From contig CAIMEL010000017.1 in assembly GCA_903840015.1 (NCBI GenBank), forward strand, positions 1-36,788: 36,788 nucleotides of DNA, read 5' to 3'. The notes under the pieces were generated by a model. It saw only the letters and a program-made list of their open reading frames with translations. It did not search any database and was not told where the DNA came from. The stretch's first letter is position 1, and every line of letters starts with the position of its first letter. The position numbers and the translations under genes were made by a program. Shown piece after piece: positions 1 to 14,124 of the stretch. Source of the stretch: an uncultured bacterium (GTDB taxonomy: Bacteria > Patescibacteriota > Dojkabacteria > SC72).

Positions 1-1592
1 GCATCCTTCTGGCCCAAAACCTTCCTGTTCAACTCACTCTCCAAATCCAACAGAGATTTCTTCTCCTTGCTACCGAGTGTATTCAATGGAATACCTGTCC
101 ATTTTGAGACCACATGCCTAATATCTTCTGTAGTTACCTGATTACTCTTACTCTTTTTGTTCTTGAGACATTCCAGTTCTCTTCTAGCAATCTTACGAGT
201 ATAGCTCTTCTCTCTCTTCTGCAACAACAAAGCTTCCTCCATATTCCCAAGAGATATTTGCTTCTCCTTCTGCTTCAAAACCTTTGTTAAATTTTCATGC
301 ATTTCGGAAAGATCCTTAAACTCATATTCAACAAGAAGCCGTCTAGAAGCTGCAGCTTCATCCAGTATATCTATCGCCTTGTCTGGCAGATATCTATCAC
401 TAACATACCTATCAGAAAGAAGCACTGCTGCCTTCACTGAATCATCTGATATTTTTACCTGATGGTGCTCCTCAAGTATCGATTTAACATTTGCTAAGAT
501 CTCCAAAGTATCTTCTACAGAAGCCTCTTTCAAAAATATTGGCTGAAATCTACGAACAAGTGCATTGTCTGATTCAAAATACATTGTGTATTCCTCTGTC
601 GTTGTAGCTCCAATACATCTAAAACCTTCCTGAAGAAGGGCTGGCTTAAGAACAGAAGCTATATCAGAGGAACTACCTGGCATTCCAGAACCAACAATAT
701 TATGGATTTCATCTATGAAGAGGATTGTATTCTTCGACGAAACAACCTCATCTACTATGGCCATAACCTTCTCCTCAACATCGCCCCTCATTTTACTACC
801 AGCCATTATATTTGCTACATCTAAGGAAATTATCCTAAAGTTTTTCAAAGAGGATGGTACATATCCATTAGCTATCCTCTGAGCCAAACCTTCTATGAGG
901 ACACTCTTCCCAACTCCGGACTCCCCAACAACTATGGGGTTGTTCTTTTTTCTTCTGCTCAAAATATTTATGAGCTGAGAAATCTCTCCATCCCTCCCTA
1001 TGACCCTATCCAATTTACCCTCTCTTGCAAGCTCTACTAAATCTATTCCCAGCATATCTACTACTCTAAAGGAGTCATCCTGTTCGTTCCGTATTGCTGG
1101 TTTTGACAAAATTCCAGAAGGATAGAAGGCAAAAGAGTAAAGCATTTTTTCAAACGATTCATGAGTCAAACCTAGGATCTTAAGTTTCTTGATTCTACTA
1201 CTTCCAGAAAGTAAAATAGCCAGCATTAAGTGTTCTGTGCCAACATACACATGAGCCATCTTCTGGGATGAATCAAACGCTCTTCTTAAGATATCCTTAA
1301 CCTCTTCTGAAAGAACGAGTTCTCTTGGCGATTTAGTATCACCAACAACCTCAACAATCTTCCCATCGAAAAGAAGCTTTAATAATTCCCCCCTATCTAC
1401 TCCCATCTCCACGACAATCCTCGTTGCCAAAGCTTCTTCAGTAAGAATTATCCCTATTAACAAACTTACAACCGAAACAGATTGCTCCTTAAAATACTCC
1501 GAAACAAAAGATGCATTCCTAAAGGATGTCGTTGCATTTTGACTCAACAAAGAAAATGTTGAATTGATTGTTTTAGATAGCTTTCTCTGCAT
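1..1592 (-). CDS. clpC: ClpC/ClpB-type AAA+ ATPase (N-terminal part; gene runs off the left edge)
   Basis: Reverse-strand reading from ATG at 1592 stays open to the window edge. It contains a Clp N-domain-like region, Walker A 'VVGESGVGKS' and Walker B/sensor 'ILFIDEIHNIVGSG', plus 'IGATTTEEY', typical of ClpA/B/C. Confidence 0.85.
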   Translation of the reverse strand, partial: MQRKLSKTINSTFSLLSQNATTSFRNASFVSEYFKEQSVSVVSLLIGIILTEEALATRIVVEMGVDRGELLKLLFDGKIVEVVGDTKSPRELVLSEEVKDILRRAFDSSQKMAHVYVGTEHLMLAILLSGSSRIKKLKILGLTHESFEKMLYSFAFYPSGILSKPAIRNEQDDSFRVVDMLGIDLVELAREGKLDRVIGRDGEISQLINILSRRKKNNPIVVGESGVGKSVLIEGLAQRIANGYVPSSLKNFRIISLDVANIMAGSKMRGDVEEKVMAIVDEVVSSKNTILFIDEIHNIVGSGMPGSSSDIASVLKPALLQEGFRCIGATTTEEYTMYFESDNALVRRFQPIFLKEASVEDTLEILANVKSILEEHHQVKISDDSVKAAVLLSDRYVSDRYLPDKAIDILDEAAASRRLLVEYEFKDLSEMHENLTKVLKQKEKQISLGNMEEALLLQKREKSYTRKIARRELECLKNKKSKSNQVTTEDIRHVVSKWTGIPLNTLGSKEKKSLLDLESELNRKVLGQKD

Positions 1593-1616
1593 ACCGTATT
1601 ATACTACAAAGAGAGA

Positions 1617-2945
1617 TTACTCTTTCACATTAATCTCTTCATCTATTGCAGTATCTATAGCAGATGCTAATTCCTCCTGAGTAATCTGAGGCTTTTCAAC
1701 TACTTCCTCCACTACGGTAGAACTCTTTCCTGTTGCTTTGAGACTCAATCCAAGATGTCTCTCTGTAGAAGATATTGAAAGAATCTTAACCTTAACATCA
1801 TCTCCAACCTTAACAATATCAGAAGGATCCTTAACAAGCTTGTCTGAGAGTTCTGAAATATGGATCAAACCATTTAAACCCTCTGCAATTCTAACAAATG
1901 CACCGTAAGGTACAACTTTCTGTATAGAGCCAGAGACTACATCCCCAACCTTGTACTTTGCAATTGCTTGAGACCATGGATCTTTCAACAACCTCTTAAC
2001 ACTGTATGCTACCCTTTTACCACCATCAGAGACTCCGATAACCATAACTTTAACCTTTGAACCTACTGCATACATACTACCAATATCCTCCACTTTGTCC
2101 CATGAAAGCTCTGAAAGATGTACTAGACCCTCCAAACCCTCTGCATTTACAAAGATTCCAAATGGAGTAATACCACTTACTAATCCCTCAAGAACATCTC
2201 CCTCTTTAACCTTGTTCAAAGTCTTCTCTCTCTGCTCCAAATCTCGTGATTGTGTAACCATCTTCTCCGAAAGAATTATTCTATTCTTCTCTCTATCTAA
2301 TTCTATGATCCTAGTAGAGATCTTCTCTCCAACTAAAGAATTCAATCTCTTCTGAACTTTTGAAGATATATCTTTTCCAACCTGTCGAATTCCATTTAAG
2401 TAAACTCTAGAAGCATCCAACTGAGAAGTTGGTATAAAGCCTCTAATATCCTTACCTATTTCAACTATCAAGCCACCATTATTAGCTTCAACTACAACAG
2501 TTTCAACAATATCATTATCCTTCTTCGCCTTTTCCAATGTAATCCAAGCACTAGCTTGCTGTGTTCTTCGAATTGAAAGTACTAACTGTCCTTCCTCATC
2601 CTCCGGTTTTACAACATATACTAAAATCTTGTCACCAATCTTAAGATCTCTCCAATCCAAAGTATCACTCTTCAACTCCCTTCCTGCAACAATACCCTCA
2701 GATTTGAAACCGACATCTACAACAACAAAACCATCTCTGGTATCAACTACTTCTCCCTCTACAATATCACCCCTTGAAAATGTTTTAATTTGATTAGATT
2801 TATCAGCTAGATATGAATCTATCTGTGAATATAAATCTTGATTGTTTTTTGTACTACCCATAGGATTATCCTTTGGTGATGCTTTGCCCGCAGTTAGCTC
2901 TAGCATACTACTTATATTATTTACTGCGGTCCGATTATAGCACAA
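1617..2945 (-). CDS. rpsA: 30S ribosomal protein S1 (multiple S1 RNA-binding domains)
   Basis: ORF with about four S1 repeats, e.g. 'VGDVVSGSIQKVVPYGAFVRIAEGLNGLIHISELS' and 'EGDVLEGLVSGITPFGIFVNAEGLEGLVHLSELSW'. Confidence 0.9.
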   Translation of the reverse strand: MCYNRTAVNNISSMLELTAGKASPKDNPMGSTKNNQDLYSQIDSYLADKSNQIKTFSRGDIVEGEVVDTRDGFVVVDVGFKSEGIVAGRELKSDTLDWRDLKIGDKILVYVVKPEDEEGQLVLSIRRTQQASAWITLEKAKKDNDIVETVVVEANNGGLIVEIGKDIRGFIPTSQLDASRVYLNGIRQVGKDISSKVQKRLNSLVGEKISTRIIELDREKNRIILSEKMVTQSRDLEQREKTLNKVKEGDVLEGLVSGITPFGIFVNAEGLEGLVHLSELSWDKVEDIGSMYAVGSKVKVMVIGVSDGGKRVAYSVKRLLKDPWSQAIAKYKVGDVVSGSIQKVVPYGAFVRIAEGLNGLIHISELSDKLVKDPSDIVKVGDDVKVKILSISSTERHLGLSLKATGKSSTVVEEVVEKPQITQEELASAIDTAIDEEINVKE

Positions 2946-3561
2946 GAAGTTCTTTTAAAACAACTCTTTCTAAATCTGGTTTTTTCGCCTTAAGAATATA
3001 CCTTCCATAAAGAACAAATGTAGAATTTACCTTGTACCAGCTATCTTTTGGATAGAGTTTTTCTAAATCATGGGATATCTTGGTCGGATCTTTCTCCTTT
3101 GTTAGACCATACATTCTAGCCACCCTAGCAACATGAGTATCTACAGCAATTCCTTGATTAGCCTTGTACAAATCATTTAAGAAAACATTGGCTGTCTTGT
3201 ATCCAACCCCAGGAAGCTCCAGAAGCAACCCAATTTCCTTAGGAGGTACTCCACCATATTTTTCTTTCAAGATTCTTGCTGTCTCTTGGATATGTTTCGC
3301 TTTCGTCTTGAAATAGTTTATACCCCCGATGGTATCTTCAAGGCCTGGGAGGTCCGCCTTAGAGAGATCCTCCGCAGAAGGGAATTGTAAGAACAGCCTC
3401 TTTGTAACCTTATTTACCTGCTTGTCAGTAGTTTGAGCAGAGAGCATTATACAGACTAGGAACTGAAATGGTGTTTCCCAATTCTGAAGCTCTGTGGTAG
3501 CCCCTGGGAAGAGATTTTCCAGTTCAGAGAGCAACAGCTCCGCTTTCACTCTTCTATTCAT
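2935..3561 (-). CDS. nth: Endonuclease III-like HhH-GPD DNA glycosylase, lacking the C-terminal [4Fe-4S] cysteines
   Basis: HhH 'LPGVGYKTANVFLN' with the catalytic Lys, 'VDTHVARVARMYGL' with the catalytic Asp, and N-terminal 'FQFLVCIMLSAQTTDKQVNKV'. Confidence 0.9.
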   Translation of the reverse strand: MNRRVKAELLLSELENLFPGATTELQNWETPFQFLVCIMLSAQTTDKQVNKVTKRLFLQFPSAEDLSKADLPGLEDTIGGINYFKTKAKHIQETARILKEKYGGVPPKEIGLLLELPGVGYKTANVFLNDLYKANQGIAVDTHVARVARMYGLTKEKDPTKISHDLEKLYPKDSWYKVNSTFVLYGRYILKAKKPDLERVVLKELLVL

Positions 3562-4570
3562 CCTGAACCCCCATGACTAATTTAGCATAGAATCCATTGT
3601 CGAGATACCTATTAAATATCTCCTCTATTTCAGGGAAACGATTGAGCATCTTTTTAAACTCCCTCCTAACAGAACAGTTATTGAACTTAACGTTTGGTGT
3701 ACTCTTCGCAATTGCTCTTCCAATCTTGATACCGTATTCATACATACTATCTTTGTCATTCTCCATTAAAAACTTCATATATCTATCAACATCAGCTTTT
3801 GGAACCTTTGAATTGGGATATATGCTTTGTCTGATTTCTTCAATATTGATGACATACTCTATACCAAAATCCTCCCTATCAAGCTTACCATGCCTCATCT
3901 CCACAAAGTTATATATCTCAGAGAATATATCCTCCCTATCTTTCCACCCCTCCTCGGTACGAGTCACTACTTTCCTCCAACCTTTCCCTACAAGTTTCTC
4001 ATAGATATCGTAAACCATACCAGACAGCTTTTGGACATCATCCCTCTCATTGATATCACCATCTTTTACTCTTAAATTACCCCACTTCTGAGAAGCCGAG
4101 ACCATCTGCACAACACAATCCTTCAATCCAAGAGAACCAATCATGAGGCCATCTAACCGCATTGCATACCTGACCAACTTCCTTACATTCTCCTCTGTGC
4201 AATCTGTTAATTTAAGCAACCCATATGCTATTGTCACAGCATTACTAAAACTGCTTCGATCGAGAACGATCAATGTCTCCATATACTTCGGATCTGACAA
4301 TAGAACATCAAGAAATTCCAACCTGTTCAAAGCATAAAGAACCATTTTCAATTTTGTTTCCCTTTCAATTGGGAATTTAAAATCTTCGAGACCGTTCTTT
4401 AGAAACATTCGGATGACAGTGCCAATTGGTGTTGCATATATTGGGAAGGAAGAGTAAGTAAACGGGATTTTAGAATTAGAAAGTTTTCGGCACAGAGTTA
4501 TCACTGCATCTCCCTTACCTACCTGATCTCCCCCCTCGCAAGACACCACCCTATAGTTTCTCTCTGCCAT
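3554..4570 (-). CDS. Thymidylate kinase-like P-loop protein with a ~120-aa C-terminal extension
   Basis: N-terminal 'VVSCEGGDQVGKGDAV' in the TMPK P-loop position, 'LIVLDRSSFSNAVTIAYGL' DR motif, and overall TMPK layout. The extension has no family I recognise. Confidence 0.65.
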   Translation of the reverse strand: MAERNYRVVSCEGGDQVGKGDAVITLCRKLSNSKIPFTYSSFPIYATPIGTVIRMFLKNGLEDFKFPIERETKLKMVLYALNRLEFLDVLLSDPKYMETLIVLDRSSFSNAVTIAYGLLKLTDCTEENVRKLVRYAMRLDGLMIGSLGLKDCVVQMVSASQKWGNLRVKDGDINERDDVQKLSGMVYDIYEKLVGKGWRKVVTRTEEGWKDREDIFSEIYNFVEMRHGKLDREDFGIEYVINIEEIRQSIYPNSKVPKADVDRYMKFLMENDKDSMYEYGIKIGRAIAKSTPNVKFNNCSVRREFKKMLNRFPEIEEIFNRYLDNGFYAKLVMGVQDE

Positions 4571-4619
4571 TTTAGATTACCAACCGTAAATTTATCATAC
4601 TTTTATTATACATCATGAC

Positions 4620-4905
4620 GTTTCTCGCCGATTTTGTACAAATATTCTACCCTGCGAAAAGGCTGGAGGAGCAACCCAAAAGGCAAGAGCCAAGAGTCTC
4701 TGTCGTCTTAAACGATGAGGACAGGTGACAAAACAGGCCAAGAGTAGCTCACGGCCTAGCCAATGTTACGCTTCACCCAGAGGCGCAGATATACTCCTAG
4801 TAGAATAGGGATAAAAAGTAACAGGCAGATTTCTACCCAACAACCCCCAAAACATCACAAGGCCACCAAGAAGGACCGAGAGGATTTGTCTATCGGATTC
4901 AGATT
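4620..4905 (+). ncRNA. Candidate structured RNA, possibly a divergent RNase P RNA
   Basis: Non-coding gap between divergent genes. It has ordered blocks resembling RNase P conserved regions: 'AGGTGACAAAACAGGCCAAGAGTAGCTCACGGCC', then 'GCAGATATACTCC', then 'AGAATAGGG'. Terminal pairing potential is CCGAT(~4628)/ATCGG(~4892) and ACAAAT(~4639)/ATTTGT(~4884). The usual 5' GAGGAAAGUCC and 3' ACAGAA..CGGCUUA blocks are not clearly found. Confidence 0.4.
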
Positions 4906-4936
4906 AGATCTCCTGACTATGCTATACTTTTAGACT

Positions 4937-5674
4937 ATGAAACTGCTTCTCTTAGATTATGACAATACAATAGCTCGTCCACAATCAAAGCCATCATTAA
5001 AAACCTTACAGACTTTGGCCCTACTCTCCCAGAAGAATTATGTTGCAGTAATAACTGGAGGAAGAAGCTTTACAGAACTTAAAAAACTTTTTGTAAAAAA
5101 TCTCCCGAAAGAGAAGAAAGCCCTCTTACAAAGCATCTTCTTATGTACAGAGTATGGTAATTTAATATATTCTTGGGACAAAAAATGGTCAGTCCTTTCC
5201 AAATCAACCCCCTTAAGAGAATCAGAGGCAGAGAAGGTCAGAAAGTTAATTGAGAATATTACATGGAGTAAATACGGAATTCAGAAGAGCTATGGCAGAA
5301 GGATTAGAAAGAGAATCAGCTACATCTCGATCGATTGCTTAGGAATGAATGCTCCCAGAGAGATTAAGGAGCGATGGGATTCTAACAAGAAAAAGAGAGA
5401 GAGTATAAAAGAGGAGATTCAGGAAGAAATAGATAAGAAGTATGACATATACATTACAGGTAGGAATACAATAGATATAATTCCAAAGGGGTTTAATAAA
5501 GCTGACTGTGTTTTAAGATTATGCCGATTGTTAAATATCGACTTGAAAGAGTGTATATTCTTTGGAGATGAGTTCAACAAGGATGGTAATGACTACCCTA
5601 TCCTTTCTCTCGGTATTAAACATTACAAAGTAGAAAACCCTGAGGAAACATTAAAATTGTTGAATAATATTTAA
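4937..5674 (+). CDS. HAD-superfamily hydrolase (Cof/sucrose-phosphatase-like)
   Basis: N-terminal 'LLLLDYDNTIA' (DxDxT), 'AVITGGRSF' motif II, C-terminal 'CIFFGDEFNKDGNDYPI' motif IV. Confidence 0.8.
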   Translation: MKLLLLDYDNTIARPQSKPSLKTLQTLALLSQKNYVAVITGGRSFTELKKLFVKNLPKEKKALLQSIFLCTEYGNLIYSWDKKWSVLSKSTPLRESEAEKVRKLIENITWSKYGIQKSYGRRIRKRISYISIDCLGMNAPREIKERWDSNKKKRESIKEEIQEEIDKKYDIYITGRNTIDIIPKGFNKADCVLRLCRLLNIDLKECIFFGDEFNKDGNDYPILSLGIKHYKVENPEETLKLLNNI

Positions 5675-5701
5675 GAAAAAACCCACCTTTTCAGGTGGGT
5701 T
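5675..5701 (-). terminator. Rho-independent terminator of the rRNA operon
   Basis: On the minus strand ACCCACCTGAAAAGGTGGGT (perfect 8-bp stem) is followed by a T-tract (TTTTTC), just downstream of 5S. Confidence 0.85.
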
Positions 5702-5715
5702 CCAGATTCAAAAAG

Positions 5716-5833
5716 TCCTGGCAATGACCTATCTTCCCAAGACCAAAGGTCTAAGTATTTTCGGCGCTAGAGTGTTTTACTTCTGAGTTCGGGATGGAGT
5801 CAGGTAGTTCCACTCTGCTACAATCGCCAGGCA
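5716..5833 (-). rRNA. rrf: 5S ribosomal RNA
   Basis: ~118 nt with paired ends (tcctggc...gccagg), the 5S-typical '...gagttcgggatgga...' segment, and position downstream of 23S. Confidence 0.85.
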
Positions 5834-5961
5834 CAAAAATTCATAGAATAAACTCTTGTGCCTGGGGGTCTTTCTTTCGAAAGACCAACAGGACTTCAGT
5901 TCTAAAGAGCTAGGGTGTACATTTGTACACTTAAACCGAATAGAAAGTAAAAATTTCAAAA

Positions 5962-9098
<3,137 letters not shown>

Positions 9099-9242
9099 TT
9101 ACTTTCTATTCAGTTTTAAATGTGCAACTACAAGTAGTGCGAATCTTACTGTAAAACATTGGACCTACCTCAACAGTAACGATATGCGCATATACCTGGT
9201 ACATCAGGAATTAAAGATTTTATCTTCTTTCCCTGTTATCTA

Positions 9243-9316
9243 TGGACCTGAGGAGAGTCGAACTCCTGACCTCTTCATTGCAAATGAAGCGTTCTAGCCA
9301 ACTGAACTACAGGCCC
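9243..9316 (-). tRNA. tRNA-Ala (UGC)
   Basis: Minus strand GGGCCTG..GTTC..GAAC..CTTCA TTTGCAA TGAAG..AGGAG TTCGACT CTCCT..CAGGTCC A; all stems pair; CCA not encoded. Confidence 0.95.
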
Positions 9317-9328
9317 GTTATTCGAATC

Positions 9329-9405
9329 TGGTGGGCGCACCAAGGATCGAACTTGGGACCTCAGTCTTATCAGGACTGTGCTCTAACCAGCTGAGCTATA
9401 CGCCC
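9329..9405 (-). tRNA. tRNA-Ile (GAU)
   Basis: Minus strand GGGCGTA..GCTC..GAGC..loop with GAT..TGCGCCC ACCA; full cloverleaf with encoded CCA. Confidence 0.95.
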
Positions 9406-9455
9406 CTTGCCTTAGGTACATATATTTAAAGATCTATAGCTTTTAAAAGCTAAAA

Positions 9456-9470
9456 AGTGACAGGAAAGTC
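9456..9470. other. 3' half of the 16S pre-rRNA processing stem
   Basis: 'agtgacaggaaagtc' is complementary in RNA to the leader copy at 11156-11169 with a single-nucleotide bulge. Confidence 0.7.
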
Positions 9471-9483
9471 TTGGTTACTCCTT

Positions 9484-11038
<1,555 letters not shown>

Positions 11039-11155
11039 TACTTAACTTACATACTGCATAAGCAATATGACCAACCAGTAAATATGTTGGATTTTTAATA
11101 TCTGACTAAATGAATTGTGTGAACCCTTCACACTATTTTAGAAAGTCAATAAGTC

Positions 11156-11169
11156 GACTTCCTGTCACT
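11156..11169. other. 5' half of the 16S pre-rRNA processing stem
   Basis: 'gacttcctgtcact' pairs with the 3' flank at 9456-9470; similarity extends outward (agctccttaaaagttgaag vs agcttttaaaagctaaaa). Confidence 0.7.
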
Positions 11170-11392
11170 CTTCAACTTTTAAGGAGCTGAGGAGGGTATT
11201 TGTTTGAAGATATAATAATATCCCGCTGTCAGGGTTTCGTTAGAGAATGTATTACTCTAAGAGGAAGCCTGTATCTCCGTTCATATAATCCCAAACTCGT
11301 GACAAGGATTTTAACACACCAAAGGGGAGGATGCAAGTCTTTTCATACAAGATATCAACCATTGCGAAATAAGCACTTTTTGAGGAAAAGGA

Positions 11393-14107
11393 TTAGATCC
11401 CCTTGAACCCTACCTCCTGCTTGTACATTGGAGATTCAGTACCAAAAAACACCCTAGATATATCAGAATACCTCGGATCATAGGACACCACTAATGTTGG
11501 ATAAGAATAATTGTACAATCTCAGATTACGCTTAATATCAATAGATGCTGCTCCACCAGTATCCCTACCTAGAGCCACCACCCCTCCCTTGATCTGCAAA
11601 CCATCTCGTTTGAGCTTATCGACATCTACATACTCTATACTAACAACATTTTCCGAAAGGAAGAAACCCTCTACCATATCGTACTCTAGTCTACTCGCAC
11701 TAAGATAATCCCCTCCTTTGATCTTGATATCACCTTTTGCGAGAAATATACAACCAGATGTTGCATCATACGTTGTGAGATCTGGATTAATAACAATGTC
11801 ACCTTCCGCAACAACTAGAATTTTTCCTTTACATACAGCCCCTTTCGGGATTTCAATATTTGCAACCTCTATCAAACATGTTTCCAATCCAGCTGGAGAA
11901 CACTCATCTATCTTGTTAACAGCCTTAAACTCTTCTTTCCTCTCCCCCAACTTCTTTGTTAAATACGAGAACCAGAAATTCTTCTTCTCATTAGAATCAT
12001 ACACTCCCGTTACCCTGACACCACCGATACTACGCAAGAAGCTCTCCACAACCTGATGCCTTGTTGCAACAAGTTCTGTACCTTTGTCAATTTCTGAAAC
12101 TAACATTTTAATCCTCTCAAAAGGATTGTAACCCATTTCGTCGGACATAGATTTAGCACCAATCCCTGAATACCCCTTTGAATACACGACCCCACCCTTT
12201 GTTGCGAACCAAGGATCTAAGTTCACATTTAATACTGTTTTACTTACATTACAGGCCTGATCGTAAGCGGTTGAATAAATGACAATAGTACCAAGTTCAT
12301 TTGCCCCTATCCCTATAACTCTCGAATCTTGATATATATTTGAACTTGGAGTCAGATTATTAAATTGCCAACTATTAGTATCATCCAACAATCCAATCTC
12401 CTCCTCAGGAGGTATTTCATATGGCTCTTCAAATTCTATTTGACCAACATCAACCATATCTACCATATCAATACTTCCTACTTTACCATCATCTCCAGGA
12501 TCTAGGCGGTAAGCATTTAATACAAAATCCGTTATCTTAGAATTTGTACCATCTATCCTCCAACTTAACTCAAGACTTTCGGGAGTTAATACTTTTTCCT
12601 TAAAGCTAGAGACGTCCGGATCCTGCAAATCTATACCCCAATTAAAAAATCTTTGGATTGTTGGAAGATATACCTGGGTCCCTGTGAAAGAGGAAGAATC
12701 TAAGACTTCCAGATTAACACCATATTCACCAGCGAAATGCTGTAAAGAAGAATTTTCATTGAAAAGCAAGCTCATTTCGAAGGTTATTATTGTTCCTTCA
12801 TAAACCTTGAGATAGTTACCACTATCGCCCTTAATTACACCACCAATACGTTCACCTGATGAATTCCTAATCTCAAGAACGGAACCAACCTCCTGCATTC
12901 TTCCCCATTCAGAGTCTGAATATGTATAGAATACTGGGCTATTCCAATCTGAGCCATTTTTTACAACAAGGATCCCCAGATTGCCTAGAGATGTACCTAA
13001 ATATGTATCAGAAAGAGATATGCTATCGCTTACAGGTGAATTTTTAGAAAACCAGAACATAGCTCCCCTGATATTTTGAGTACCATCAGGATCATAACCA
13101 GCAACTCGCATCTTAAGAGGATTGTTCAAGGTCTTGCCTGTATACCAGGTATCCGAAGCTCTACCGTTACAAAGACTCTTCTCCGGTACTATCTCATCTA
13201 TGGTACATTTTTTGTCAGGCTCCATGTCACACACCTCTGATTCTGGGCAACTTGGATCATCCGCTGCTATGGCTGGATTGGTATCGCAAGGGTCTACTAT
13301 TTTAGGGGCTAAGTTAATTTGATAGTAGCCCTTAATAGATGTTGAGTATCTTTTCCCATCATCACATTTGTTCAGATAGTAGTAATACGCTGCGACTTCC
13401 CCCCCACCCCCAGCGGTTAAAACTTGCGATACAGGAACAGAGGAAGGTACAAAATTTTGGACATTATCAGAAGTACTACGCGTACACTGATCTTCTCCTG
13501 ACAAACTACTACAATTGATATTACCTTCCCACGAGTCTCTAGTCCCATAGTTATCAACTCTGAACTCATACCCTACAGCCCTTGCCGAGCTTGGAGTTGA
13601 GATTTTAGGCATACTCATTTCAACCAGGTAATCTTTCTCCACCTTAGCATAGTATCCCCTGTAAGTACCATTACTTCCTGAGTACCACATTCTGTACTCT
13701 CCTCCATCTATTAACACAAACGGATCTGAGGCATGCGTAGTATCTCCTCCAGAGGTTCCCCTTGGGATTCTACCTTCTGTGGAGGTGGTATTAGAGTTAG
13801 CTGGTGTTGCATTGTTAACCTTCTGCCAGTTGATACCATCCAAAGAGTATGCGTAATATATTCTCCAGTTACTACCATCACTTCCTGAGTACCACATCTT
13901 GTAAAGGCTGTCTTCCTTGGTCACTGTTGGAGATTGGATATGGGTGTCGTCTCCACTACCACCTGTACCTCTCGGGATTGTTCCATTGGTTGATGTTGTG
14001 TTTGAGTTCGCAGGTGTTGTGTTGTTGTACTTACTCCAATCTGTACCGTTAGAAGATGTTGCATAGTAGATTCTGTAGTTACTGCCATCCGAGGCTGAGT
14101 ACCACAT
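11393..14107 (-). CDS. C-terminal part of a giant secreted tandem-repeat protein (separated from 14131-16374 by a frameshift)
   Basis: Starts with the same 'YKMWYS(A/G)SDGSNYRIYYATSSNG' repeat family as the upstream ORF. The C-terminus contains 'GKILVVAEGDIVINPDLTTYDATSGCIFLAKGDIKIKGG' and no recognised enzyme domain. Confidence 0.8.
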   Translation of the reverse strand: MWYSASDGSNYRIYYATSSNGTDWSKYNNTTPANSNTTSTNGTIPRGTGGSGDDTHIQSPTVTKEDSLYKMWYSGSDGSNWRIYYAYSLDGINWQKVNNATPANSNTTSTEGRIPRGTSGGDTTHASDPFVLIDGGEYRMWYSGSNGTYRGYYAKVEKDYLVEMSMPKISTPSSARAVGYEFRVDNYGTRDSWEGNINCSSLSGEDQCTRSTSDNVQNFVPSSVPVSQVLTAGGGGEVAAYYYYLNKCDDGKRYSTSIKGYYQINLAPKIVDPCDTNPAIAADDPSCPESEVCDMEPDKKCTIDEIVPEKSLCNGRASDTWYTGKTLNNPLKMRVAGYDPDGTQNIRGAMFWFSKNSPVSDSISLSDTYLGTSLGNLGILVVKNGSDWNSPVFYTYSDSEWGRMQEVGSVLEIRNSSGERIGGVIKGDSGNYLKVYEGTIITFEMSLLFNENSSLQHFAGEYGVNLEVLDSSSFTGTQVYLPTIQRFFNWGIDLQDPDVSSFKEKVLTPESLELSWRIDGTNSKITDFVLNAYRLDPGDDGKVGSIDMVDMVDVGQIEFEEPYEIPPEEEIGLLDDTNSWQFNNLTPSSNIYQDSRVIGIGANELGTIVIYSTAYDQACNVSKTVLNVNLDPWFATKGGVVYSKGYSGIGAKSMSDEMGYNPFERIKMLVSEIDKGTELVATRHQVVESFLRSIGGVRVTGVYDSNEKKNFWFSYLTKKLGERKEEFKAVNKIDECSPAGLETCLIEVANIEIPKGAVCKGKILVVAEGDIVINPDLTTYDATSGCIFLAKGDIKIKGGDYLSASRLEYDMVEGFFLSENVVSIEYVDVDKLKRDGLQIKGGVVALGRDTGGAASIDIKRNLRLYNYSYPTLVVSYDPRYSDISRVFFGTESPMYKQEVGFKGI

Positions 14108-14124
14108 CTTGTAGGTTCCTCCAT

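Noticed and set aside
2095-2355. Antisense ORFs overlapping rpsA and most other minus-strand genes
   Set aside because: Low-complexity Ser/Leu/Pro-rich translations opposite well-supported genes; typical shadow ORFs.
4620-4905. tmRNA or SRP RNA as the identity of the intergenic RNA
   Set aside because: No tRNA-like ends or tag ORF for tmRNA; the only SRP-like segment (GGCTGGAGGAGCAACC) lacks convincing pairing around it.
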